DNA from: Rhodospirillaceae bacterium
GTDB lineage: Bacteria > Pseudomonadota > Alphaproteobacteria > Rhodospirillales > 2-02-FULL-58-16
DNA length: 16,629 bases
NCBI GenBank assembly: GCA_013349695.1
Contig: DUZD01000029.1
Span: 1-16,629, forward strand
Direction of reading: 5' to 3'
Below the pieces are notes generated by a model. It searched no databases. It was given only the letters and a program-made list of their open reading frames with translations, and was not told where the DNA came from. The position numbers were made by a program, and so were the translations under genes. Positions 6,636 through 14,129 of the stretch are shown here, piece by piece; the stretch's first letter is position 1, and each line of letters starts with the position of its first letter.

Positions 6636-8038
6636 GCCGCCCTCTTTCCGCGCAGTGTTTCCAGCACGAAAGTCTGCACCTCCCGCAAGTCCTTGGGCAA
6701 GACGCGGTAGCGCTCTTGGCGCTCGAAAAGATCGGCAAGGCGCGGCGGCGGTTCGGGAGATTCGCCCGTGGCTGCCCTGACGGCCTCGGGAAACTTGGCT
6801 GGATGGGCGGTCGCCAGGACGACCATGGGTACCTCGGCATCGCGCCGCTTGGCCCGCCCGGCGGCAACGCCGACGGCCGAATGAGGATCGAGAATCCAGC
6901 CGCTTTCCTGGTAAACCGCCTTGATCGTCCGCTTCGTCTGTTCATCGTCAAAACGTTCGCCGTCAAACAGGGCGCGAATGCCGCGCAGGCGATCCGCGTC
7001 GACGCTGAACGCGCCGGTCTCGCCGAACCGGTCCATCAAGGCGGCCACCTCCGTTCCATCACGGCCGTAGAGCTCGAACAACAGGCGTTCGAAATTGCTG
7101 GAAGCCTGGATATCCATGCTCGGGCTCAAGGTCGGCATAACCCGGCTGGCCTCCATTCGGCCCGAGCCGAGAAAGCGGGTCAGAATGTCGTTGCGGTTCG
7201 ATCCGATGATGAGCTGGCGAACAGGAAGGCCCATGAGCGAGGCGGCGTAACCGGCGAAGATGTTGCCGAAATTGCCCGTCGGCACGGCGAAGGCAATCGG
7301 CCGCCCCGCCGCGCCGATGGCGACTGCGGCCCAGAAATAATAGACGATCTGGGCCATGATCCTGGCCCAGTTGATGGAATTGACGGCGGCGAGATGGCAG
7401 CGGTCGCGGAAGGACAAGTCGTTGAACATGGCCTTCACCAGTTCCTGGCAGTCGTCGAAAGTGCCCTCGATGGCGATGTTGTGGACGTTGGCCGAGGCGA
7501 CCGTGGTCATCTGTCGCCGCTGCACCTCCGATACCCGTCCCTTGGGGTGGAGGATGAAAATCTCGATGGCGTCGCGGTCGCGGCAGGCCTCGATGGCCGC
7601 CGAGCCGGTATCGCCGGAAGTGGCGCCGATGATGGTGACGCGTTTGCTCCGTTGCTTGAGCACGAAATCGAACAGGCGTCCGACGACCTGTAGCGAATAG
7701 TCCTTGAACGCGCAGGTCGGCCCGTGGAACAGCTCGAGCAGCCATTCGCCGGCGCCCAATTCCTTTATGGGAGCGACGTCCGGGTGAGCGAAACCGCCGT
7801 ATGATTCACCGACGATGGCGGCAAGGTCGGCCTCGGAGATGCTGCCCTTGACGAAAGGCAGCATGATCCGCGTCGCCAGCTCCGCGTAGGACAGGCCGCC
7901 GAAAGAGCGGATATCGTCCTTGCCAAGGCGCGGCCAGGTTCGCGGCACATAAAGTCCGCCGTCGCGGGCCAAGCCGACCAGCAAGACGTCGTCGAAGGCA
8001 AGGGCCGGCGCCATCCCCCGGGTGCTGACATATTTCAC
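6632..8038 (-). CDS. thrC: Threonine synthase
   Basis: This PLP enzyme converts O-phosphohomoserine to threonine, the last step of threonine synthesis. From the GTG at 8038 it has 468 residues and starts MKYVSTRG, the family's typical N-terminus. A strong GGAGGA lies about 7 nt upstream. The longer frame to 8116 has no support. The PLP lysine is K112 in HGPTCAFKDYSLQ. The phosphate-binding and glycine-rich segments GATSGDTGSAA and PTGNFGNIFAGY are present. The length fits the longer (type II, E. coli/yeast-like) class. The stop codon overlaps the start of the M16 gene. The 84 bp up to the M32 gene hold a GC palindrome (GCCGCCGGCGGC) without a T-run. Confidence 0.97.
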   Translation of the reverse strand: MKYVSTRGMAPALAFDDVLLVGLARDGGLYVPRTWPRLGKDDIRSFGGLSYAELATRIMLPFVKGSISEADLAAIVGESYGGFAHPDVAPIKELGAGEWLLELFHGPTCAFKDYSLQVVGRLFDFVLKQRSKRVTIIGATSGDTGSAAIEACRDRDAIEIFILHPKGRVSEVQRRQMTTVASANVHNIAIEGTFDDCQELVKAMFNDLSFRDRCHLAAVNSINWARIMAQIVYYFWAAVAIGAAGRPIAFAVPTGNFGNIFAGYAASLMGLPVRQLIIGSNRNDILTRFLGSGRMEASRVMPTLSPSMDIQASSNFERLLFELYGRDGTEVAALMDRFGETGAFSVDADRLRGIRALFDGERFDDEQTKRTIKAVYQESGWILDPHSAVGVAAGRAKRRDAEVPMVVLATAHPAKFPEAVRAATGESPEPPPRLADLFERQERYRVLPKDLREVQTFVLETLRGKRAA

Positions 8039-8122
8039 CGACGCTTCCTCCGGACAGCGTTTTCCAAATCGGCCGTGAAGGCGGGCCAGCCTATCGGCCG
8101 CCGCCGCCGGCGGCAAGCGGTC

Positions 8123-9616
8123 TCACGAGAGATAGCGCCTTTGCAAGTGGCGCTTGTAAGCTTCCGTGTCGAGCGGCCGGCCCGTCGCCCGGATCAGCAA
8201 CTCACGGCTGGTGAGCAACGATCCCTGGCTGTGGACATTCTCCCGAAGCCATGACAACAGCGGCGCGAAATCGCCTTTCGAGATGGCTCGCCAAATTCCG
8301 GGAACGGCGTTTTGGGCGGCCTCGAAAAGCTGCGCCGCCATGATGGCGCCCAAGGTATAAGTGGGGAAATAGCCCCAGGCGCCGTCGAACCAATGGATGT
8401 CCTGAAGACATCCCAGGCGGTCGTTGGCCGGGGTCAAACCCAAAAACCGCCGCATTTCCTCGTTCCAGGCGGCGGGCAGATCGGCGGCCTCGAGATCGCC
8501 GGCGAGCATCGCTTTCTCCAGGTTGTAGCGCAGAACAACATGCGCCGGGTAGGTGATCTCGTCGGCTTCGACGCGGATCAAACCGGGCTCCACCCAGGTG
8601 TAAAGGCGGAGCAAATTTTCCGTCTCCCAGGCCGGGCCGGCGCCGTCGAAAGCCGCCGCCATGAGAGGGGCGGCGTAAGCCAGAAATTCCGGCGACCGGC
8701 AGACCTGCATCTCGATCAGCAGGGACTGGCTTTCGTGAACGCCCATCGAGCGGGCTTCGCCGGCCGGCTGGCCGCGCCAAGCCTTCGGCAGGCCGCGGTC
8801 ATAGAGGGCATGGCCGGTCTCGTGCAGCACCGCCATCAGGGCCTGGGTGAAATCGTCGCCGTCATAGCGCGTGGTGATGCGGATGTCATCGGGAGTGCCG
8901 CCGCAGAAAGGGTGGAGACTCTCGTCGAGACGGCCGTGCTCGAAATCGAAGCCGAGAATTTTCATCAAGCGGACGCCAAGGGCGCGCTGTTTGCCGGCGG
9001 CGAACGGCCCCTTCGGCTTGAGCGCCGGCGGCCCGCCCGATTGGCGCTCCAATGCGCGGCTCAAATAGCCGGGGAGGAAGCTTTGCAATTCCCCGAACAG
9101 ACGATCGATTTCCCGCGTCCGGCCGCCGGGTTCGTATTCGTCCAGAAGGGCGTCGTAAGGGCTAAGATCGAGTTTTTCGGCGGTGGCGCCGGCGGCCTGG
9201 CGAAGCAGGCTCAGAAACTTTTCCAGGTGGGGCAGGACGAGGGCGAAATCGTCCTCGGCGCGGGCCTTGCGCCAGATGGTCTCGCAAGCCGAGCGAGACT
9301 TGGCGAGGGCGACGACCAAGTCCTCGGAGAGCGCCGTGGCGCGCCCCCACATCCGTTGCATTTCACGCAGGTTGGCGGCTTCGGGACCGTCGTCAACGTC
9401 ATTGTCGAGAGCGGCTTGGAGAAGGAATTCCGTTTCCGGTTCGGTGAGGATGCCATGCTGGACGGCCTTGAGGGTGGCCAACTGGTCGCCGCGCGAGCGG
9501 GCGCCGCCGGCGGGCATCATGGTCGCCATGTCCCAGTGCAGCATGGCCTCGGCGTCACGCAAGCTCAGCAGCCGCCTGAAACGGTCTTCAAGTTGCTGGT
9601 AGGGCGTTAAGGACAT
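8123..9616 (-). CDS. M32-family carboxypeptidase (Taq type)
   Basis: This is a metal-dependent carboxypeptidase that removes C-terminal residues in the cytoplasm. The 497-residue length is normal for the family. Zinc ligands are in H265-ETG-H269, with the downstream HESQS glutamate as third ligand. The family block HPFCGGTPDDIRITTRYDGDDF directly precedes HExxH, and the C-terminal HWFDGAWGYFPTYTLG motif is intact. The ATG at 9616 is chosen over a TTG two codons earlier. Neither has a convincing ribosome-binding site. It lies between the GDT1-like gene and thrC on the same strand but with 84-133 bp gaps, so co-transcription is uncertain. The 133-bp upstream gap shows no strong promoter. Confidence 0.95.
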   Translation of the reverse strand: MSLTPYQQLEDRFRRLLSLRDAEAMLHWDMATMMPAGGARSRGDQLATLKAVQHGILTEPETEFLLQAALDNDVDDGPEAANLREMQRMWGRATALSEDLVVALAKSRSACETIWRKARAEDDFALVLPHLEKFLSLLRQAAGATAEKLDLSPYDALLDEYEPGGRTREIDRLFGELQSFLPGYLSRALERQSGGPPALKPKGPFAAGKQRALGVRLMKILGFDFEHGRLDESLHPFCGGTPDDIRITTRYDGDDFTQALMAVLHETGHALYDRGLPKAWRGQPAGEARSMGVHESQSLLIEMQVCRSPEFLAYAAPLMAAAFDGAGPAWETENLLRLYTWVEPGLIRVEADEITYPAHVVLRYNLEKAMLAGDLEAADLPAAWNEEMRRFLGLTPANDRLGCLQDIHWFDGAWGYFPTYTLGAIMAAQLFEAAQNAVPGIWRAISKGDFAPLLSWLRENVHSQGSLLTSRELLIRATGRPLDTEAYKRHLQRRYLS

Positions 9617-9749
9617 GGGCAATGGCGGGAAAACCCGGGACGTTTCGGCTTGCGCCGGATCGTTTCAGGATACAGGCACTAAACCAAGAGATACAGAGCA
9701 TATCCATCCAGGGCGCGCCGGGTTGTTCGGCTCTCATGTCGTCGGCCGC

Positions 9750-10034
9750 TCAGGATGCGCGGAAATGCTCGACCAAAATCCACAAGCCGATGGCGATGAA
9801 GCCGGCCCCCGAAATCGCCTTGAGGGGGACCATGTCCAGGTAGCGGCCGCCCAGGTTTCCGGCCACGACCGCCAACGCCGTCGACAGCACCAGGGCGGAC
9901 GCCGCCGCGATGAAGACATGGATCGCGGGCAAGTCCTTGTCGCTGGCGAACAGCAACGTCGCCAACTGGGTTTTATCTCCCAGCTCGGCCACGAAGACGG
10001 CAACAAAAACGGCGGCAAGTTTCAGCATCGGCAT
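9750..10034 (-). CDS. Half-size GDT1/TMEM165 (UPF0016) membrane protein
   Basis: GDT1/TMEM165 proteins are membrane cation transporters, with manganese export shown for some bacterial members. This protein has only 94 residues and about three hydrophobic helices. It carries one copy of the signature E-L-G-D-K-T (residues 17-22), where full-size members carry two in opposite orientation. A homodimer or a partner gene elsewhere would be needed to make the complete transporter. The start could be ATG 10034 or ATG 10028; GGAG upstream fits the second slightly better (about 8 nt). It lies 38 bp after pyrD. No manganese riboswitch is visible upstream. Confidence 0.85.
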   Translation of the reverse strand: MPMLKLAAVFVAVFVAELGDKTQLATLLFASDKDLPAIHVFIAAASALVLSTALAVVAGNLGGRYLDMVPLKAISGAGFIAIGLWILVEHFRAS

Positions 10035-10072
10035 GTCTCCACGGGGATGAAAAAGATTTTGTCCGCTATCCT

Positions 10073-11131
10073 CTAACGGTGATCGGCGCCGACCGCCGCG
10101 GCGACACTGCCGAAACCATCGGCGCGAATGAGTTGGGCGAGGTCGCGTTTGATCCTGTTGACCAGGCCGGGACCGTGAAAAATAAGCGCGGTATAGAGTT
10201 GGACGAGGGAAGCGCCGGCGCGAATCTTGGCGTAGGCATGGCGCGCGGTTTCGATACCGCCGACGCCGATCAGCGGCAGCTTGCCTTGCGTCAGGCGATA
10301 CATGTCGGCGAGAACCCCGGTCGACGGTTCAAACAACGGACGGCCGCTCAAGCCTCCGGCTTGCGTCCGGCTGGGGCTGGTCATTCCGGTTGGCCGGCCG
10401 ATGGTGGTGTTGGTGGCGATCAATCCGTCGATTCCCGCCGCCACCGCCACCTCGGCGATATCCTTTTTGTCGGCCTCGGTCAGGTCGGGAGCGATCTTGA
10501 GCAGCAAAGGCGGCCTGTCCGGCGGCGGCGCGGCGTTTCGCGCCGCCAAAACCGCTTCCAGCAGGCCGCTCAAGCGATCGCGCCCTTGCAGGGCCCGCAG
10601 CCCCGGCGTGTTGGGCGAGGAGACGTTGACGGCCAGATAATCGGCGACACCGGCAAGGGTCCTCGCGCCGGCGACAAAATCGGCGATCGGGGCGGCGCTG
10701 CCCTGGTTCCTGCCCAGGTTGACGCCGACGATGCCCGGACGCTGGCGCTTGCCCAGGTGTTCCGCCATGACCTCCTGGCCGTCGTTGTTGAAACCCATCC
10801 GATTGATGAGGGCATGGTCCGAGAACAGCCGGAAAAGCCTGGGTTTTGACTGTCCCGGTTGCGGCCGGGGCGTGACGCTGCCCACCTCGATGAAACCGAA
10901 TCCCTGGCCCAGCAAGGCCTCCGCCAGTTCGCCGTTTTTATCGAACCCCGCCGCCAGGCCGACGGGGTTGGCGAAATCCATCCCCCAAAGACGGACCTTG
11001 AGGACCGGATCCTCAAAAGGTTCCGGGCTCGGCACAAGGCCCTTTTTCAGCGCCCAAAGAGTCAATCCATGGGCGGCTTCCGGCTCCATGACCCCTAGAA
11101 TCGGTCCGATGAAACGAAAATAATCAACCAT
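10073..11131 (-). CDS. pyrD: Dihydroorotate dehydrogenase (quinone), class 2
   Basis: This FMN enzyme oxidises dihydroorotate to orotate in pyrimidine synthesis, passing electrons to quinone at the inner membrane. From ATG 11131 it has 352 residues. The N-terminal helix region (MVDYFRFIGPILGVMEPEAAH) is the membrane-associating extension that marks class 2. GLAAGFDKNGE, EVGSVTPRPQPGQSKPR, RMGFNNDG and NVSSPNTPGLR (catalytic serine region, about 171-179) are all present. The frame extends further upstream but only into the end of murD. ATG 11131 begins 4 bp after the murD stop, so the two genes are surely co-transcribed. Its ribosome-binding site is weak, which suggests coupling to murD translation. 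Confidence 0.96.
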   Translation of the reverse strand: MVDYFRFIGPILGVMEPEAAHGLTLWALKKGLVPSPEPFEDPVLKVRLWGMDFANPVGLAAGFDKNGELAEALLGQGFGFIEVGSVTPRPQPGQSKPRLFRLFSDHALINRMGFNNDGQEVMAEHLGKRQRPGIVGVNLGRNQGSAAPIADFVAGARTLAGVADYLAVNVSSPNTPGLRALQGRDRLSGLLEAVLAARNAAPPPDRPPLLLKIAPDLTEADKKDIAEVAVAAGIDGLIATNTTIGRPTGMTSPSRTQAGGLSGRPLFEPSTGVLADMYRLTQGKLPLIGVGGIETARHAYAKIRAGASLVQLYTALIFHGPGLVNRIKRDLAQLIRADGFGSVAAAVGADHR

Positions 11132-11135
11132 TCCA

Positions 11136-12524
11136 TTACCCATCCGGGTGGCCCGGCAGGGATATGACCAGCTTGCGAAAAGCCTCGCCGCGGGCCTCGA
11201 AATCCTTGAACTGGTCGAAGGAGGCACAGGCCGGAGAAAGCAAAACGACGGCGTCCTCCAGCCGTTCGCGCAAGGCCATTACCCGCGCTTCCTTGACGGC
11301 GCTAGCGAGGTCTCCCGAGCGGCTGACATCGACCTTGCCGGCGAGCGCGGCGGCGAACGCGGCGGCCGCCTCGCCGATGACGAAGGCGTGGCGGACGCAC
11401 GAGAGGTGGGGCTCCAACACCTCGATGCCGCCTTCCTTGGCCCGCCCGCCGGCGATCCAGTAAACGGCCCGGTAACAGGCCAGGGCCTTGGCGGCGGCGT
11501 CGGCATTGGTGGCCTTGCTGTCATTGACGTAGGAAACACCGTCAATGACCGCCACCAGTTCTTGCCGGTGGGCCAATCCGGGGTAGCTCTCCAGACCGTC
11601 TCGCATGGCGGCGGCATCGACGCCGGCCATCTTGGCGGCGGCATAAGCGGCGGCGGCGTTCTGCCAGTTGTGCCCGCCGGCAAGCGTCGACAGGCTTTTA
11701 AGGTCGATTACCGGCTTCGCGGGGCCTCCGATGGCGTCGATCAGCATGCCGTCCTCGGCGTAGACCCCCCCGTGAACGGGGCCCTGGCGGGAGATGGGTA
11801 TCACCACTTGTTCGCCTTTCGCCTTGAGTTCCTCGTGGATGGCCAGCGAATGGCCGTCGTCGATGCCGACCACCGCCGCCATCGGCGCCGTCTGACGATG
11901 GAAAATCCGCTTTTTGGCCTTCAGGTATCCACCCATGCCGCCGTGCCGTTGCAGATGATCGGCGCTGATGTTGAGCAACACCGCCACGTCGAAAGCGATG
12001 GAAAACGTCAGTTCCAATTGGAACGACGACATTTCCACCACGTAAGTTCCCCCGGCGTCCACGGGCGCCAGCTCCAGCACCGGCCGTCCCAGATTGCCGC
12101 CGACTTCCGTTTGCCGGCCGGCAGTCCGCAGGATGTGGCCGATCAGCGCCGTGGTGGTGGATTTGCCGTTGGTGCCGGTGATCCCGATATAGGCGCAATC
12201 GCGCTGGCTTCTGGCCAGCAGTTCGACGTCGCCGACGACCTCGCAGCCGGCGGCTTTGGCCATGCCGACGAGCGGGTGGGGTTCGGGGGAATGGAGAGGG
12301 ACGCCGGGGCTCAAGACCAGGGTCGCCGGTTCCTCCCACTGGCAGCGGTAGAGGTCGACAAGCGGGACGCCGGCCTTTGCGGCGCCGGCGCGGGCGGCCT
12401 CGTCGTCGTCCCAGGCCCAAACGTCGGCGCCGCTCCGCATGAGCGCCTCGGCCGCCGCCAGCCCCGAACGGCCGAGTCCGAAGACCGCCACCGGCAGGCC
12501 AGCGAAAGGAAAGACATCGATCAA
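11136..12524 (-). CDS. murD: UDP-N-acetylmuramoylalanine--D-glutamate ligase
   Basis: MurD adds D-glutamate to UDP-MurNAc-L-alanine in cytoplasmic peptidoglycan synthesis. It is a 462-residue protein of normal length. A Rossmann-like N-domain starts VAVFGLGRSG. The ATP-binding loop GITGTNGKSTT lies at 114-124 with K121. NISADHLQRHG and NDSKATNADAA follow in the central and C-terminal domains. The start is TTG at 12524: GAGGTG lies about 5 nt upstream and the N-terminus matches family members. The gene usually lies in the dcw cluster between mraY and ftsW. Here it is alone with pyrD and diverges from an unrelated hydrolase. Confidence 0.97.
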   Translation of the reverse strand: MIDVFPFAGLPVAVFGLGRSGLAAAEALMRSGADVWAWDDDEAARAGAAKAGVPLVDLYRCQWEEPATLVLSPGVPLHSPEPHPLVGMAKAAGCEVVGDVELLARSQRDCAYIGITGTNGKSTTTALIGHILRTAGRQTEVGGNLGRPVLELAPVDAGGTYVVEMSSFQLELTFSIAFDVAVLLNISADHLQRHGGMGGYLKAKKRIFHRQTAPMAAVVGIDDGHSLAIHEELKAKGEQVVIPISRQGPVHGGVYAEDGMLIDAIGGPAKPVIDLKSLSTLAGGHNWQNAAAAYAAAKMAGVDAAAMRDGLESYPGLAHRQELVAVIDGVSYVNDSKATNADAAAKALACYRAVYWIAGGRAKEGGIEVLEPHLSCVRHAFVIGEAAAAFAAALAGKVDVSRSGDLASAVKEARVMALRERLEDAVVLLSPACASFDQFKDFEARGEAFRKLVISLPGHPDG

Positions 12525-12540
12525 CGCACCACCTCACGTC

Positions 12541-12569
12541 AGTATCGCGTTTGGTCTGGCACCGATCAA
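12541..12569 (-). promoter_or_regulatory. Candidate promoter for murD-pyrD
   Basis: On the minus strand, TTGATC (12569-12564) and GATACT (12546-12541) are separated by exactly 17 bp, matching four and five of six consensus bases. The predicted start, near 12534, would leave only about 10 nt before the TTG codon and would cut into the GAGGTG ribosome-binding site. Either the message is nearly leaderless or a different promoter is used. Confidence 0.33.
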
Positions 12570-12742
12570 ACTTGATACGCCCTGAACTTTCAAGGCCATG
12601 TCCACGGCGGGGCGTTAAGTAAACCAGCCAATTCCTTATCCGCGCCGGCAACACCCCTGGTTGATGGCAATCCAATCGGCTACAAGGAAACCGAATGGGG
12701 ACAGTGGTTTTCACCGATTCCCTCCTGTTTCAATGATCACCT

Positions 12743-13630
12743 GTGGCAGCCGTGCCGTCGATATTGACCTTCAACACCTTTCTCTTCGACATCCGCCTTT
12801 TCGGCCTGTTTCGGGTTTACAAATCGGCGCCCCATTTGCAGCCGAGACTGGCGGCCTTGCCGGAAGCCCTCGGCGAGGTGGGCGCCGACGTCATCTGTCT
12901 CCAGGAAGTCTTCCGGAAACCGCACCGGGCATTCCTCGCCGAGACCCTCGCCGGCGTCTATCCCCATGCCGCCGGCGTCGAGCGTCGCGGATTGCCGCTG
13001 GGAACGGGTCTTATGATATTGTCGCGCCACCCCATCGAAACCGCCCGGACGCGCGAATTCCGGGCGGCCTTCCTGGAAGAGCGATTGGCCATCAGGATGG
13101 GCATGTTGGTGTCTGTCCTTCGGCTGCCCGACATTGGCCGCTGCCGGGTGATCAATCTTCACCTGGCGGCCGGCGGCATGTTCGGCCATCCCGAAAGCGT
13201 CAAGGCCGAGGAGGTTCGCCGGCGCCAGATCGGCGAGGTCCTTCGGGCCGCCGACGAACCGGGACCGGAGCTCACCGTCCTTGCCGGCGACTTCAATGCC
13301 GGTCCCGACAGCTCGGCCGTCAATTACCGGCAATTGCTCGACGCCGGCTACCTGGACGCCTTTGCCGAGGCCAAGGCCTTGTCGGGCCAGCCTCCGGCGA
13401 TGGAAATGACCTGGGATCCGGCGAACCCGATGATCTCGGGCGAGCTGAACCGGTCCCTTCCCCGGCAACGGATCGACCATGTCTTCTTGCGGCGCGAGGG
13501 GATGGCCGGCCGCCGCCTAGGGGCGGCGCGGATCGTCCTTTCCGAAAGGCGGGTGGCCTTGGCCGGCAAAGGCCCCGTCCCCGTCTCGGACCATTACGGA
13601 TTGTGTGTCGATATCGAAGCCGGCGGATGA
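12743..13630 (+). CDS. Endonuclease/exonuclease/phosphatase-family hydrolase
   Basis: This family holds metal-dependent phosphodiesterases and phosphatases, including DNase I-like nucleases, sphingomyelinases and inositol phosphatases. The 295-residue protein keeps the full active-site set: N11 (LTFNTF), E55 (CLQEVF), N138-L-H140, GDFN at 182-185, IDHVF around D245/H246, and SDH at 282-284. No signal peptide is seen, though residues 9-25 are hydrophobic. A TGA at 12734 in frame limits the start to GTG 12743 or GTG 12752, and neither has a clear ribosome-binding site. The substrate cannot be assigned. The 218-bp region shared with murD (12525-12742) contains the murD promoter candidate and no gene; I see no convincing rightward promoter there. 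Confidence 0.9.
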   Translation: MAAVPSILTFNTFLFDIRLFGLFRVYKSAPHLQPRLAALPEALGEVGADVICLQEVFRKPHRAFLAETLAGVYPHAAGVERRGLPLGTGLMILSRHPIETARTREFRAAFLEERLAIRMGMLVSVLRLPDIGRCRVINLHLAAGGMFGHPESVKAEEVRRRQIGEVLRAADEPGPELTVLAGDFNAGPDSSAVNYRQLLDAGYLDAFAEAKALSGQPPAMEMTWDPANPMISGELNRSLPRQRIDHVFLRREGMAGRRLGAARIVLSERRVALAGKGPVPVSDHYGLCVDIEAGG

Positions 13631-13675
13631 AAGGCTGTCGCCTTCCGCTCGTTCCCGTTGGTAATTCGGTGACGG

Positions 13676-13681
13676 TATACT
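13676..13681 (+). promoter_or_regulatory. Candidate -10 element (TATACT) before the accessory genes
   Basis: TATACT is a strong -10 match in the spacer after the hydrolase gene. The best -35 at an 18-bp spacing, TTCCCG, is poor. It would serve the short ORF, the nuclease relic and the TPR-CHAT gene. The spacer 13631-13783 also has a small AAGGC/GCCTT hairpin and CCGGCCGG followed by a T-rich run, neither a clear terminator. Confidence 0.25.
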
Positions 13682-13783
13682 AATTTACGATCCGCCGGCC
13701 GGTTATTTTGTTGTCAAGGGCCTGTCCGGCAACGGTGGTAGAGTTCCCCCGCGTGGGGCATGAGGGAAAGGTGGAGGAGCGCC

Positions 13784-13909
13784 GTGAAATCGCGTTTCAT
13801 AGCGGCGATTATTCTCATCCTGCTGTTTTTGTGGCCGGGGGTGCTGGCTACTAGGCCAGAAGCCGTTGAAGGACGGCGAGATCATTGCAGCTGCCGAGAG
13901 GCACAAGCG
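13784..13909 (+). other. Short signal-like ORF with a strong ribosome-binding site
   Basis: A GTG at 13784 follows GGAGGAG at good spacing and starts MKSRFIAAIILILLFLWPGVLA, a textbook signal peptide or single membrane helix. The frame then continues without a stop into the nuclease relic, but its residues (TRPEAVEGRRDHCSC) look non-coding. From about 13860 another frame reads KPLKDGEIIAAAERHKRW, which looks more protein-like. Dropping one C from AGGCCAG (13854-13859) would join the two. This may be a small decayed secreted-protein gene. I do not recognise it. Confidence 0.3.
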
Positions 13910-14129
13910 ATGGCTTGGTACAAATGGCTTGGCCTCTTCTTGGCTCTGCTTGCCCTTCAGGCCCAGGCTGACATCACTGGCCGTCCCCACGTCATCGACG
14001 GTGACACCCTGGAAATTGTTGGAGAGCGTGTCCGCCTTCATGTTATTGAACGCGCCTGAAACGGTTCAGACCTGCGAGTGGCCCGGTACGGTTCGCGACA
14101 AAGGGAAGGCTTCCCGGCGATGCGATTGA
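13910..14129 (+). pseudogene. Staphylococcal-nuclease-like gene, truncated and frameshifted
   Basis: SNase-family enzymes are secreted, calcium-dependent nucleases. ATG 13910 (GAGAGG about 9 nt upstream) starts a signal peptide (MAWYKWLGLFLALLALQAQA), then ADITGRPHVIDGDTLEIVG and ERVRLHVIE, followed by an early stop (TGA 14057-14059). Removing one A from 14049-14050 gives VIDAPETVQTC, the family's core motif. So the first catalytic aspartate, VIDGDT and R-L-H are present, while the IDAPE aspartate is lost to the frameshift. After QTC the sequence stops resembling the family and ends at 14129. About half the usual domain, including the later catalytic arginine region, is missing, so it cannot be active. 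Its end overlaps the start of the TPR-CHAT gene by 10 bp. Confidence 0.62.
14103..14115 (+). promoter_or_regulatory. Hairpin covering the ribosome-binding site of the TPR-CHAT gene
   Basis: GGGAAG-G-CTTCCC is a perfect inverted repeat that contains the only Shine-Dalgarno-like stretch (GGGAAGG) upstream of ATG 14120. Because the loop would be a single base, the real stem is probably five pairs. Folding would mask the site and lower translation unless upstream translation or a factor opens it. The structure is seen in the sequence; the regulatory effect is inferred. Confidence 0.35.

Noticed and set aside
5985..7693. Plus-strand open frames of 241 and 325 codons opposite the M16 peptidase and thrC
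   Set aside because: Both mirror well-supported genes and have low-complexity, non-family sequence.
8098..8122. GCCGCCGGCGGC palindrome between the M32 gene and thrC
   Set aside because: No T-run follows on either strand; such GC palindromes are common in this composition.
8312..9610. 432-codon open frame on the plus strand opposite the M32 carboxypeptidase
   Set aside because: The opposite strand encodes an intact enzyme with HETGH and HESQS motifs; the shadow shows no domain.
11148..12575. 475-codon open frame on the plus strand opposite murD
   Set aside because: It is an antisense shadow of a GC-rich gene; murD has all family motifs and the shadow has none.
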